In this document: positions 55,880 through 64,000 of the stretch, one piece after another
How the letters are laid out: every line of letters starts with the position of its first letter
Position numbering within the stretch: position 1 is the stretch's first letter
Assembly (NCBI GenBank): GCA_030710605.1
Contig: CP092880.1
Span: forward strand, 21,075,680 to 21,139,679
Length of the DNA stretch: 64,000 bases
DNA from: Cordylochernes scorpioides
Lineage: Eukaryota; Arthropoda; Arachnida; Pseudoscorpiones; Chernetidae
Reading direction: 5' to 3'
The notes under the pieces: model-generated
What the model saw: only the letters and a program-made list of their open reading frames with translations
Told to the model about the DNA's origin: nothing
The model's database searches: none
Position numbers and translations under genes: made by a program

Positions 55880-56950
55880 TTCAAAAAAGAGAGAAGCATC
55901 AAATATATTATAAAATTAAACATTTAATATATCTCAAAAAAAGGGAGGATTCTTTTAAAATATGTTTTTTTTTAATTAGATAAAATATAGTATTTGGTAT
56001 CGTATGATATTTTTTGTTGAAATTATGAAGTCATTTATGCTTATAAATTGACGATAATTATATACTTGTTTTTAAAAAAATATTCTATAAACATATAAAA
56101 AAACATGTCAAATGAATGCATGGAATGTTTTTTTTTTATTCTTGGCAATTTGTGTATGAATGAATTTTATTTGTTATTTACTCTTTAAAATATATTTATA
56201 TTAATTTTGAAAAGATATATATATCAGTTGTATAAATGAATGTTAAGAAATTCTTTAATACAGTAAACTTCGCAGATTGTAAACATTTAAATATGTTATT
56301 TATTATATTGTTAAAAAAATTATTTAATGTATTGTGTAAGAAATATATATATATATATATATAAACATGAAATTTACACACTGGCTTATAGAAAATACGT
56401 TTGCGTTTTTATTTTATTGTTTTTAATTATCAAATTCTAATATATTTTGAATATTATATAATAAAATTAAATTATATTTACGTGTTGTACAAAATTATAA
56501 ATTTAAAAATAGTTTTATTTATATCTTTTCAATATGTAGATTGATATGTAAAATTTTATATGCGTTTTTATATGGAAATGAATATATAATGTTTTAATTA
56601 ACTTTTTAAAAAATAAATAAAAACAATATGAATTAGATATAAAGTTTTTTTCTTAAATATATATTTAATTGATTGATTATAAATTGGTATTTTGACTATA
56701 TATATTTTTTAGTTCTTGCAGAGATTCGTTTGAACAAAAGTCCTGTGATAAGACGGCTTGCTCCTCCCAATGGCTCAGAGATATGTGTGAAATTTCTTAT
56801 ACCAAACGACTCTTTTTCTACCCAGTTACAATTTGTATGCGTGTTCCCTGGAGATATTAAAACATTTTATAATAAATAAAAGACTCTTTTCACTCAACCA
56901 AAAAAAATGATTATCAATGATATGAATATTAATATTTAAGATGTTTTTCT
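55880..56950. other. AT-rich sequence without a gene
   Basis: No supported feature. The short frame at 56673-56879 has no recognised motif or splice support. Confidence 0.5.
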
Positions 56951-56953
56951 ATA

Positions 56954-57171
56954 CAGTAAACTCTCCTATAACGCGATTAATGTGTTCCGTGTTGTATGAA
57001 ATCGCGTTATAGGAATTCGCGTTGTACGAAATAAAACTTGTATAACGCGAATGTTGTTAGGGTAAATTGTTTTATTCTATAACGCGTTATACGAAAATTG
57101 GCGTTGTATAAATAAATTTGTCGCAATTTTTTATCGCGTTGTACGAAATCGCGTTATAGGAGAGTCTACTG
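56954..57171. mobile_element. Pogo/Tigger-like MITE (ACGCGATT family)
   Basis: CAGTAAACTCTCCTATAACG and CGTTATAGGAGAGTCTACTG are near-perfect inverted ends flanked by TA. The 218-bp interior is built from repeated CGCGTTATA/CGCGTTGTACGAAA words. Non-autonomous. Confidence 0.88.
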
Positions 57172-57322
57172 TACATACACAATCGACTCTTTAAAGTAAC
57201 AACACCTTGATGATGATGATAATTACCTAGCTCTTTTATTCTGTGAATATATGCAGACGACTTATTAAATCCAAGATAAAGAGAGAGAGAAATTGAGTTT
57301 GAAATTACTCTCATATATATAT

Positions 57323-57621
57323 TGTTACACCTGCCTCGACCGTAGGTGCTTCTAAGGGTTTCTGATCAGCGTTCGCCATCTCATAAAATAAACCAGACCG
57401 CGTTCTCATAAAGCAAGCAACTATTATTTATTTATTAATAATGAAAGAAGTTAAACTGATTTAGAGTAACAACGAACTAAACTCAAAAAAACAAAAGAAG
57501 CTCTATCAACTAATTGTATCTCGCTCTTATATCAAAAGCCTTATTTACATAAATTTCTATTACCAATTATATTTTATACTAATTTACATATTTTTACAAA
57601 ATAACTATGCAGAGTGTGACA
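57323..57621 (-). repeat. Gypsy 3' LTR
   Basis: 299 bp; carries the same in-LTR Met codons as the 5' LTR, but here the frame runs out into flanking DNA. Confidence 0.95.
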
Positions 57622-60600
57622 CTTCTCCCTCCTCCGAAATGGTCGCGTCCTCGTGACCGTCTTCCATTCTCGCAAAGTAAGGCTTGATTCTGCTTATGTG
57701 AACTGTTGTAGGCTGCGTGCGGTTCCCAGGGTTATCTTCTGGCACGATGGAGTAGTTCACATCGGAAATTTTTTTCAGCACGATGTAGGGTCCGAAATAG
57801 CGTCTCAAAAGTTTCTCACATTTTCCAGGTTTTCTTATTGGAGTCCACAGCGCTACCAAGTCACCTGGTTCATAACCAGTTTGCCGATGTTTTTGGTTGT
57901 AATAATTAATCATTTTTTCCTGACTTTTCTCGGTATTAACTTTCACAATATCTCTCGTTCTCACGATTTTTTCCATCAACTTGCTCACGTACTCGTCATA
58001 ATCCTCCGAATCGGGCTCAATGAAGATATTCGTGTCATCCAAAATCGAGACTGGTTCCCTTCCATACAAAAGGAAGAACGGGGAATATTTGGTTGTTTCT
58101 TGTATTGTCGTATTGTAAGCATGGGTTATGAATGGTAGTATCTCGTCCCAATTCCTTTGATCTACGTTCACGTACATGCTTATCATATTGATCAATGTTC
58201 TGTTCAATCGCTCTGTGAGGCCATTTGTTTGTGGGTGATAGCTTGTTGTGAGGCAATGCTGAATTTGACATATCTTGGTTATTTCTTTCACCAAATTGCT
58301 CGTGAATTGGCTTCCTCTATCGCTAATCAGATACCGTGGGGCTCCATGTTTCAAAATCACATTTTCTGTCAGAAATTTAGCAAACTCCCTCGCTGTGGCA
58401 TCGATGACAGCTTTCGTTTCCGCATATTTTGTGTAATAGTCGGTCAATACTATCATCCACTTCTTTCTGTTCTTCGTAGATGGCAATGGTCCCAAAAAGT
58501 CGATCCCAACTCTCTCGAAGGGATAATTTGCAGCAGGGATCGGATGAAGTAGGCCAGCAGGCAACTGATTAGAACCCTTCCTGCTTTGGCACAGATGGCA
58601 GGTCCTAACATATTCCACCACATCTTTCAGCATGGATGGCCAGAAATATTTATCCTTTAGACGGTGCATTGTTCTGGTCACACCTAAATGGCCACAGATC
58701 ATATGATTGTGGTACTCTTTTAAAATGTCCCTCCTTCTCACTCTGGGTACCACCAGCAGCCAGGCTCTTCCTTCTGGCCTCGGATTTCTTTTGTACAGAC
58801 ATCCGTTTTCTTCTTTAAAATTTTCAACGATCGATCGCTTGCCCTTCGTGTCACCGAGGCATCTCTTGATGTTTTCGATATATTCGTCGGAATCCTCGAT
58901 GACTGGGTTGAAAAACAAACTATCATAGTTATCGTCAAAATCAGCCTCTGGTAATGGACCTCGTGAAAGACCATCTGCATCCAAATGTTTTTTCCCGGAT
59001 TTATAAATTATTTCGAAGTCATATTCTTGTATTTTTAATGCCCATCTTGCAAGTCTACCTGTTGGATCCCGTAGGTTTCTTAACCAACATAATGCGTGAT
59101 GGTCCGTCATAACTTTGAAGCGCCTTCCATATAGATAAGGCCGTAACTTCGACATTGACCATACTAATGCCAAGCATTCCTTCTCCGTTGTCGAATAATT
59201 ACGTTCTGGCTTGCTCAATGATCGACTTATGTATGAAATTACTTTTTCTTGACCATTGATAGTTTGAACAAGGGTAGCACCTAGGCCAATATTTGATGCA
59301 TCGGTGTGGATCTGGGTCGGTGCTTCTGGGTCAAAATGTGACAATATCGGGGGATTTGTTAGCAAAGATTTCAGAGTTATAAATGCTTCTTCCTGGGATT
59401 CTGACCAGATGAATGGAGAATCCTTTCTTGTTAGTTTGAACAGTGGGTCAGCTATTCGCGAGAAGTTCTTAATGAATTTCCTGTAATATGAGCAAAGTCC
59501 TATGAATGACTGAATTTCTTTTGTCTTTGAAGGACGGGGAAAATCTCTAATCGCTTTAACATTATGATCTGCCGGTTTAATTCCATGTTTGCTTGTCACG
59601 TGACCGAGTATTTCAATTTCTTCAAATCCAAATCGGCACTTTTTCCCATTAAGCCTCAGGTTCGATTCACGAAAGCACTTTAAGACAGCCTCAATCCTTC
59701 CGAGATGAGTGGTAAAGTCGGGACTGTAGATAACAACGTCATCTAGGTAACAGAGGCAAAATTTCCATTTAATGTTTTTTAGTACATTGTCCATAATTCT
59801 TTCGAAAGTAGCTGGGGCATTGCACAACCCAAATGGCATAACATTAAATTCGTATAACCCGTGGGATGTTGTGAAGGCCGTCTTCTTCTTGTCTTGTTCC
59901 TCGATCTCTACCTGCCAGTATCCCGATCTGAGATCTATGGCCGTGAAATATCTAGATCCCTGAAGTGTGTCCATAACATCATCAATTCTGGGGATCGGAT
60001 AAACATCCTTTACCGTTATGCTGTTCAGTTTCCTGTAGTCCACACAAAATCGCCAATTGCCATCTCTCTTTCTAACCAAAATAACCGGAAAAGCCCATGG
60101 ACTAGAAGATGCCCTTATTACTCCCTCCTGGAGCATATCCTGAATTTGTTCTTCGATGATGTCTCGCTCCTTAGGGTTAACTCTGTGCGGTTTGTGTTTT
60201 ATCGGCTTCGCATTTTCTGTTTCAATTCTATGTTTGGCCAAATTCGTCTTGCCCAATTTTGATGAAAATAGATCACTGTATTTCGATAAAACTTGCCTTA
60301 ATTCATTCTTTTGGCTTAATGTCAGGTCCTCGTTTATCTGAATTTCCGTCACCTTATCTTCCTCATCATTTTCTATATAATTAACCGTGGTGGGAGGACT
60401 TGCGTAGCCCAAGGTCTGATTCTTCATTATTTTTAATGTTCGAGGATAAGGATTAGTTATCCATAAATCTGCTAATTTGTTTCTTACCGTGATCAGACAT
60501 CTAGCAATTCTAAGCCCATTTGTAAGAGTTAGCCTTTCATTTGGTTCAACCACGTATTCGCCATCACCGGCCTTCACGGTTACCCTGACTAGTTTAACAC

Positions 60601-60838
60601 AAAGCCGAGGCACTACTTCATCCTGCTGATTGATTATCTTCCTGGGTGCTTCGTTCGAGTCTTGACACTCGGTCACAATGTCATATTCTAAAATATCCCG
60701 TTTGCAATTTATTTTCGCATTTAAACGCCTGAGAAGATCTCTTCCAATTATTAATGACCTCATATTGGACTCCAGAACTACAAATCTATGATTCAACGAC
60801 TTTTCGTCAATTTTTATATCCATTGAAATGCTTCCCAA
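57605..60838 (-). CDS. Gypsy reverse transcriptase-RNase H-integrase
   Basis: A 1077-residue frame. The first 50 residues (LIIGRDLLRRLNAKI) are the end of the protease. RT: catalytic Asp at 302 (TAIDLRSGYW) and YLDD at 364-367. RNase H: TDASNIGLGA with D513. Integrase: N-terminal HHCC zinc finger (HNHMICGHLG ... CHLCQ, about 700-750), core with IDFLGPLP near 780, LISDRGSQFTS near 843 and NGLTERLNRTL near 879, and a GPY/F module (LRRYFGPYIVLKKI) near 1015. There is no chromodomain. The Met start is only the first in-frame Met; the frame is entered from the protease, which ends one frame away. The ORF end overlaps the 3' LTR by 17 bp. Confidence 0.94.
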   Translation of the reverse strand: MGSISMDIKIDEKSLNHRFVVLESNMRSLIIGRDLLRRLNAKINCKRDILEYDIVTECQDSNEAPRKIINQQDEVVPRLCVKLVRVTVKAGDGEYVVEPNERLTLTNGLRIARCLITVRNKLADLWITNPYPRTLKIMKNQTLGYASPPTTVNYIENDEEDKVTEIQINEDLTLSQKNELRQVLSKYSDLFSSKLGKTNLAKHRIETENAKPIKHKPHRVNPKERDIIEEQIQDMLQEGVIRASSSPWAFPVILVRKRDGNWRFCVDYRKLNSITVKDVYPIPRIDDVMDTLQGSRYFTAIDLRSGYWQVEIEEQDKKKTAFTTSHGLYEFNVMPFGLCNAPATFERIMDNVLKNIKWKFCLCYLDDVVIYSPDFTTHLGRIEAVLKCFRESNLRLNGKKCRFGFEEIEILGHVTSKHGIKPADHNVKAIRDFPRPSKTKEIQSFIGLCSYYRKFIKNFSRIADPLFKLTRKDSPFIWSESQEEAFITLKSLLTNPPILSHFDPEAPTQIHTDASNIGLGATLVQTINGQEKVISYISRSLSKPERNYSTTEKECLALVWSMSKLRPYLYGRRFKVMTDHHALCWLRNLRDPTGRLARWALKIQEYDFEIIYKSGKKHLDADGLSRGPLPEADFDDNYDSLFFNPVIEDSDEYIENIKRCLGDTKGKRSIVENFKEENGCLYKRNPRPEGRAWLLVVPRVRRRDILKEYHNHMICGHLGVTRTMHRLKDKYFWPSMLKDVVEYVRTCHLCQSRKGSNQLPAGLLHPIPAANYPFERVGIDFLGPLPSTKNRKKWMIVLTDYYTKYAETKAVIDATAREFAKFLTENVILKHGAPRYLISDRGSQFTSNLVKEITKICQIQHCLTTSYHPQTNGLTERLNRTLINMISMYVNVDQRNWDEILPFITHAYNTTIQETTKYSPFFLLYGREPVSILDDTNIFIEPDSEDYDEYVSKLMEKIVRTRDIVKVNTEKSQEKMINYYNQKHRQTGYEPGDLVALWTPIRKPGKCEKLLRRYFGPYIVLKKISDVNYSIVPEDNPGNRTQPTTVHISRIKPYFARMEDGHEDATISEEGEVSHSA

Positions 60839-61044
60839 TATATTAAGCCCCTTTTACCATCTGGGCCAATACACTTTCCATTATAGGTCTCAATATGAAC
60901 GCCAGTTTCGAGAGCAGTTCTCAAATCCACAATCGAGAGATCCGCGCCTGTGTCAACCAAGGCTTCCAATATTCCAATTCTATCAACACTCACATTTATT
61001 CGGCTTTTTGAATCCATCTCTGTGATCGCGCCTATTTTCGACAT
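60814..61044 (-). CDS. Gypsy aspartic protease (N-terminal part)
   Basis: The frame contains ALVDTGADLSIVD, the retropepsin active site. It is reached from the gag frame by a -1 shift at TTTAAAC (61083-61077); translation then enters through the region before Met 61044. The protease frame runs out after GKRGLIYWE, while its natural continuation (NILGSISMDIKI) is one frame further back, in the 57605-60838 ORF. A one-base indel near the A4G4 run at 60848-60856 is the simplest explanation. Confidence 0.85.
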   Translation of the reverse strand: MSKIGAITEMDSKSRINVSVDRIGILEALVDTGADLSIVDLRTALETGVHIETYNGKCIGPDGKRGLIYWEAFQWI

Positions 61045-61073
61045 GCCCTGGTTGACTGGAACAGGCGCGCTTT

Positions 61074-61742
61074 CTAGTTTAAATCATCCAACACCTCGAA
61101 TCTGTTGTGAGTTGGAATGCTTGGTCTCTCACACACATCGGCGTATACCTCTGGGCTCAGGTTCCGGGTGTTCAGCGGTTTTTTGTCATCAGACGGGCTG
61201 TCTAGGCTAGGGGGAACTTCCTCAACCATGCGAACATATTTTATTCTGCAATACTTTGCCACATGACCCGGTCTATTACATCTAAAGCAGATAGGTCGTC
61301 CGTCCTCGGTTCTACCTCTATCATTCCGAGGTTTTCTATCATAAGTGTTGCCAGAAGGAGTTCGTCTATATGTATCCCTTTGAGTGGATCGGGGAAATGT
61401 ACGAGTCTCCTGTGGGGGGAAGTAAGTTTGGTTTTGTCTTGGTGTTCCCATCATAGGCCTCGAGTAATTTTCAGTTTTATATGATTGAAACTCTCTTGGT
61501 CGCCTGTTCCATCCGGCATGATTAGTTTCTTTTTGAGAAATCCGATTCATAAGAATTTTATTCTTCTCCTTTCGTTCCAGGTATTCCTTCTCGAACCCAT
61601 CGATTCTCTTACATGCTTCCAGAAGTTCGTCGATGGTTTCAGGGGGTTGAGATATAGCGCCAGCGCGTACTCTTTCTTTAGACCTCCGATTACAAATTGA
61701 ATTTTTTCCATCTCTTCCATATTGGGCTGGACTTTGCTGCAT
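61074..61742 (-). CDS. Gypsy gag, C-terminal part with nucleocapsid
   Basis: From about residue 33 (PPETIDELLEACKRIDGFEK) this is the end of the capsid, followed by an Arg-rich linker and a single zinc knuckle CFRCNRPGHVAKYC. It ends DDLN-stop, and the stop (61074-61076 on the plus strand) directly follows the slippery heptamer. It overlaps the upstream gag frame by 196 bp; the true join is near the G5 run at 61642-61646 (C5 on the coding strand). Confidence 0.85.
   Translation of the reverse strand: MQQSPAQYGRDGKNSICNRRSKERVRAGAISQPPETIDELLEACKRIDGFEKEYLERKEKNKILMNRISQKETNHAGWNRRPREFQSYKTENYSRPMMGTPRQNQTYFPPQETRTFPRSTQRDTYRRTPSGNTYDRKPRNDRGRTEDGRPICFRCNRPGHVAKYCRIKYVRMVEEVPPSLDSPSDDKKPLNTRNLSPEVYADVCERPSIPTHNRFEVLDDLN
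61077..61083 (-). promoter_or_regulatory. -1 ribosomal frameshift site TTTAAAC
   Basis: In the gag frame the codons read GAT TTA AAC TAG, so the heptamer T-TTA-AAC is in the canonical X-XXY-YYZ register, one codon before the stop. Slipping back one base enters the protease frame. After a 7-nt spacer, CGCGCC can pair with GGCGCG 31 nt later, a possible stimulatory stem. Confidence 0.8.
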
Positions 61743-62152
61743 TGAAGCAATATATCTTCAGCAAATCGCATCGCGAGTTCATTCCACCCCTGCATTCTGT
61801 TCAGTTTGAGCATCATCTCGTCCTTGTTCTCTAGCGACGCGAAGTCCTGGATGAGGCGAGTCTTGAAAATTTCCCAGGTGGCAAGATTGACCTTGTGGAA
61901 TTCATACCAAGTTTTAGCAGGTCCGACTAGGTTCATGGCAGCGTAGCGGGTGATGATGTAATCCGCCCAGCGGTAAAGAAACCCAACTTCTTCAAGAGAA
62001 GTGATCCATTGGCGTGGGTCTTCGTCTCCAGCATACTTCCTGATGTTCAAGCTTGGATTAAAGGGTATAGGGTCGAAACCGGCATCTCCACCAGTTGTTA
62101 CACCTGCCTCGACCGTAGGTGCTTCTAAGGGTTTCTGATCAGCGTTCGCCAT
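61547..62152 (-). CDS. Gypsy gag, N-terminal part (starts inside the LTR)
   Basis: I choose the Met of MANADQKPLEAPT (62152); an upstream in-frame Met lies at 62182 (MRTRSGLFYE). Both are within the 5' LTR (62096-62390), and the frame runs through the LTR edge and the primer site (VTTGGDAGFDP) without a stop. The capsid-like region includes DPRQWITSLEEVGFLYRW and WYEFHKVNLATWEIFKTRL. The last 35 or so codons after LNPL are out of register; the correct continuation is in the 61074-61742 frame. Confidence 0.82.
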   Translation of the reverse strand: MANADQKPLEAPTVEAGVTTGGDAGFDPIPFNPSLNIRKYAGDEDPRQWITSLEEVGFLYRWADYIITRYAAMNLVGPAKTWYEFHKVNLATWEIFKTRLIQDFASLENKDEMMLKLNRMQGWNELAMRFAEDILLQCSKVQPNMEEMEKIQFVIGGLKKEYALALYLNPLKPSTNFWKHVRESMGSRRNTWNERRRIKFL

Positions 62153-62390
62153 CTCATAAAATAAACCAGACCGCGTTCTCATAAAGCAAGCAACTATTAT
62201 TTATTAATAATGAAAGAAGTTAAACTGATTTAGAGTAACAACGAACTAAACTCAAAAAAACAAAAGAAGCTCTATCAACTAATTGTATCTCGCTCTTATA
62301 TCAAAAGCCTTATTTACATAAATTTCTATTACCAATTATATTTTATACTAATTTACATATTTTTACAAAATAACTATGCAGAGTGTGACA
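62096..62390 (-). repeat. Gypsy 5' LTR
   Basis: 295 bp, upstream end of the element on the minus strand. It contains the probable gag start codons. Confidence 0.95.
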
Positions 62391-62397
62391 ATATTAC

Positions 62398-62480
62398 AAC
62401 TAGACGAATGGCCCGGGCAACGCCCGGGTTTTACCCGAGTGCGTATATATTTTAAAAATGTTTTAATTAAAATACTATTC
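62398..62480 (+). repeat. GC-hairpin repeat head, truncated copy
   Basis: ACTAGACGAATGGCCCGGGC followed by AACGCCCGGGTTTTACCCGA is a variant of the heads at 372, 12030 and 20895. Confidence 0.55.
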
Positions 62481-62586
62481 GTTACAATTATAAATTGGCG
62501 CCGTGGATGTCTCTCTTGTGAAACGTCCCGCCCCAAACTATGTGTGTCTTGAAAATATAAAAATAAAAATGTGAACGGAAAAATAT

Positions 62587-62661
62587 GTCCAGGGTAGCCT
62601 AGTGGTCATGGCATCTGCCCGGTAAGCGGAAGGTCGTGGGTTCGATTCCCATCCCTTGACA
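62587..62661 (+). repeat. tRNA-derived SINE head (tRNA-Thr-like)
   Basis: It folds roughly like a tRNA: acceptor GTCCAGG with CCTTGAC (one mismatch), box A TAGCCTAGTGGTCATGGCA, anticodon loop CCGGTAA (GGT in the anticodon place, but C instead of U33), T arm GTGGGTTCGATTCCCAT. The mismatch and lost U33, plus the related head at 19090, favour a SINE over a working tRNA gene. Confidence 0.65.
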
Positions 62662-62944
62662 CTTTTTTTATTTTATCCATTCTGACCAAATTCTATCCGT
62701 GAACTTCACACAGTGAACTTCACACAGAGAGAATAAGGCAATTATATAAGTAGATAATCCAAATTGTGCCTTATCACACACTATTTTTTTATTTGGCCGT
62801 ATTACCTTGTGTTTATAATCTATGACGTAATGCCGGCGGCGCGCGCCCGTTGGCTGCCGGCGAGCACGTGACCTCCCTGTGCGCGCGCATCCGTGACAGA
62901 ACCGGCCGGCCCATGACGGTCGTGACTATATATGTTGATGGATG

Positions 62945-63025
62945 GATAATAATAATAATATAATAATAATAATAATAATTATTATTATTATTATCATTAG
63001 ATAATGATAATGATCATAATGATGA
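62945..63025. repeat. AAT-type microsatellite
   Basis: Imperfect AAT/ATT repeats that can fold back on themselves. GCGCGCATCCGTGACAGAAC occurs on both sides (about 62881 and 63027), so a short direct duplication surrounds it. Confidence 0.7.
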
Positions 63026-63202
63026 TGCGCGCGCATCCGTGACAGAACCCATGACGGTCGTGGCTATATATGTTGATATATATATTTATATAAGATTATA
63101 TAAGGTGAAATATAAAATAAATATATAAATATGAATAAATGTATAATTAGATAAGGATAAATAAGTTAATGTAAAATAAAAATTGATAAATATACATATA
63201 TA

Positions 63203-64000
63203 CAGGGTGTACCAGGTAAATTGGGACTAACTTTGACAGTCCCTAAAACAAAAACTACTTGAGATTAAAAACTTGTTTTTTTTTCATTACGTAGCCATAT
63301 TCATGTAAAATGCAACAGTACATGTGTGCGCAGTGTAGTGATGAAGAGTAACCGAGAATTTGAAAATCGAGCTGCCATCATCGTTGCTCTGCGCGCCGGA
63401 AGGAGCCCCAAAGAGATAGTGGATTTTCTTAAGTTGCCCAAAACCACTATTTATCGTGTCAAGAAGCAGTTTGATGAGGCCGACAGTAACAAAGAGGGGA
63501 TAGCTACAAAGAAAAAGCACTCGCGTCGATCGGACAGGGTAAGAGGCGAAGAATTTGTCAAAAATGTCAAGGAGAAGATTGATGGAAACCCTGGGAAGAG
63601 CATGAGGGCCATAGCCAAGGAAATGGACGTTGGCTCTATGACAATTGTCAGAACTATCCATGAGGACCTTGGTCTCAAGTCTTATGCCCTTCGGAAAGGT
63701 CAGTTGCTGACTGAGAATATGAAGAATAACAGAAAAGGAAAGGCTGCTGCCCTCCTCAACAACCTGAAACACGACTCTTTTGGCATGCTAAGGTTCTTCT
63801 CTGACGAAAAGAACTTTGACGTGGACCAAAAGGTAAATCCCAGGAATGATCGCTGGATCTGTAAAGACCCCTCAGAGATACCTGTCGTGATGCACACGAA
63901 ATTCCCTGCCTCCGTAATGGTCCTTGGCGTTATCAGCAGTGAAGGTGATGTCATGCCTTCCCATTTCTTTGAGAAGGGCCTTAGGATGAACGCTGACACC
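63203..64000 (+). mobile_element. Tc1/mariner-superfamily transposon, cut by the window edge
   Basis: After a TA at 63201-63202 the sequence CAGGGTGTACCAGGTAAATT has the look of a terminal inverted repeat, 138 bp before a transposase start codon. The other end is outside the window, so the length is unknown. Confidence 0.75.
63341..64000 (+). CDS. Tc1/mariner-type transposase, open to the window edge
   Basis: ATG at 63341 opens 220 codons without a stop or frameshift, running off the window. Residues 10-45 (RAAIIVALRAGRSPKEIVDF ... TTIYRVKKQF) form a helix-turn-helix; a second one follows near 85-107 (SMRAIAKEMDVGSMTIVRTI). The DDE domain starts at RFFSDEKNFD, with the first catalytic Asp at 155, then VMHTKFPASVMVLGVISSEG, typical of this superfamily. 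The second and third catalytic acids are beyond the edge. Unlike the other transposases in the window it shows no damage. Subfamily not assigned. Confidence 0.88.
   Translation, partial: MKSNREFENRAAIIVALRAGRSPKEIVDFLKLPKTTIYRVKKQFDEADSNKEGIATKKKHSRRSDRVRGEEFVKNVKEKIDGNPGKSMRAIAKEMDVGSMTIVRTIHEDLGLKSYALRKGQLLTENMKNNRKGKAAALLNNLKHDSFGMLRFFSDEKNFDVDQKVNPRNDRWICKDPSEIPVVMHTKFPASVMVLGVISSEGDVMPSHFFEKGLRMNADT

Larger units (their letters stand above)
57323..62390 (-). mobile_element. Ty3/gypsy LTR retrotransposon, young
   Basis: LTRs at 57323-57621 and 62096-62390 (TGTTACACC...GTGTGACA) differ only by a 4-bp length change in an ATTT repeat. Flanks are ATAT on both sides. On the minus strand TGGTGGAGATGCCGG follows the 5' LTR at once as a primer-site candidate, and a purine-rich tract (CGGAGGAGGGAGAAG, 57622-57636) precedes the 3' LTR. 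Gag, nucleocapsid, protease, RT, RNase H and integrase are all present, in four overlapping or adjacent frames. Confidence 0.96.

Noticed and set aside
56673-56879. 68-codon plus-strand frame (LNKSPVIRRLAPPNGSEIC)
   Set aside because: A slightly less AT-rich patch preceded by TTGCAG could be an isolated exon, but there is no partner exon, family motif or donor that would support it.
61640-61648. Programmed frameshift at the C5 run within gag
   Set aside because: The local codons do not form an X-XXY-YYZ heptamer and the break is inside the capsid region; a one-base indel is simpler.
62587-62661. Working tRNA-Thr gene
   Set aside because: It has an acceptor mismatch, C in place of U33, no close T-run terminator and a related SINE-like head elsewhere, so it was called a SINE.

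Overview
The window is animal nuclear DNA: AT-rich, with spliced genes, introns up to 27 kb, a eukaryotic tRNA and many retrotransposons and Tc1/mariner-type DNA transposons. The only host protein gene I can support is the 3' part of a class C G-protein-coupled receptor of the metabotropic glutamate receptor family. Its membrane domain most resembles the mangetout/mXR branch known from arthropods. Together with a copia element whose primer-binding site matches the Drosophila copia (half initiator tRNA-Met) type, this points to a protostome invertebrate, most likely an arthropod. I cannot name the species.

Receptor gene (+ strand, 5080-48309). Six exons join in consistent phase: end of the ligand-binding domain (5080-5323, 7881-8052), cysteine-rich linker (35100-35226), TM1-3 (45672-46060), TM4-7 (46352-46884) and a 166-residue cytoplasmic tail ending in a stop (47811-48309). 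Upstream exons lie outside the window or were not recognised. The 27-kb and 10-kb introns are mostly nested transposons, a 55-bp satellite and minisatellites.

Layout. 1-5 kb: GC-hairpin repeats, a tRNA-Gly(GCC) gene, a MITE and a decayed Tc1 transposase. 5-13 kb: receptor exons, intronic repeats, a 76-bp minisatellite that is an expanded end of a MITE family, and several TIR MITEs. 13-17 kb: a LINE with only ORF1, inserted with a 13-bp target duplication into an older repeat that has an empty copy nearby. 17-19 kb: a mariner with frameshifts and a lost catalytic Asp. 22.8-27.2 kb: a nearly complete copia element. 28-34 kb: a 55-bp satellite split by a Ty3/gypsy deletion derivative, a small insert and a repeat that itself contains a foldback element with perfect 169-bp arms. 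36-39 kb: an orphan LTR, a 187-bp tandem repeat, a hairpin insert and a TRIM-like miniature LTR element. 39-45.6 kb: minisatellites, a 5'-truncated LINE and a second dead mariner. 45.6-48.3 kb: the receptor membrane domain and tail. 48.3-57.3 kb: very AT-rich DNA with hairpins and one MITE but no gene. 57.3-62.4 kb: a young Ty3/gypsy element with near-identical LTRs, a canonical -1 frameshift signal between gag and protease, and gag coding that begins inside the LTR. 63.2 kb to the edge: a Tc1/mariner-type transposon whose transposase reading frame stays open to the end of the window.

I found no convincing new multi-gene system. The most unusual items are the ORF1-only LINE, the gag/protease frameshift signal with gag starting in the LTR, the expandable MITE-end minisatellite, the perfect foldback element and the minisatellite that copies a receptor splice donor.
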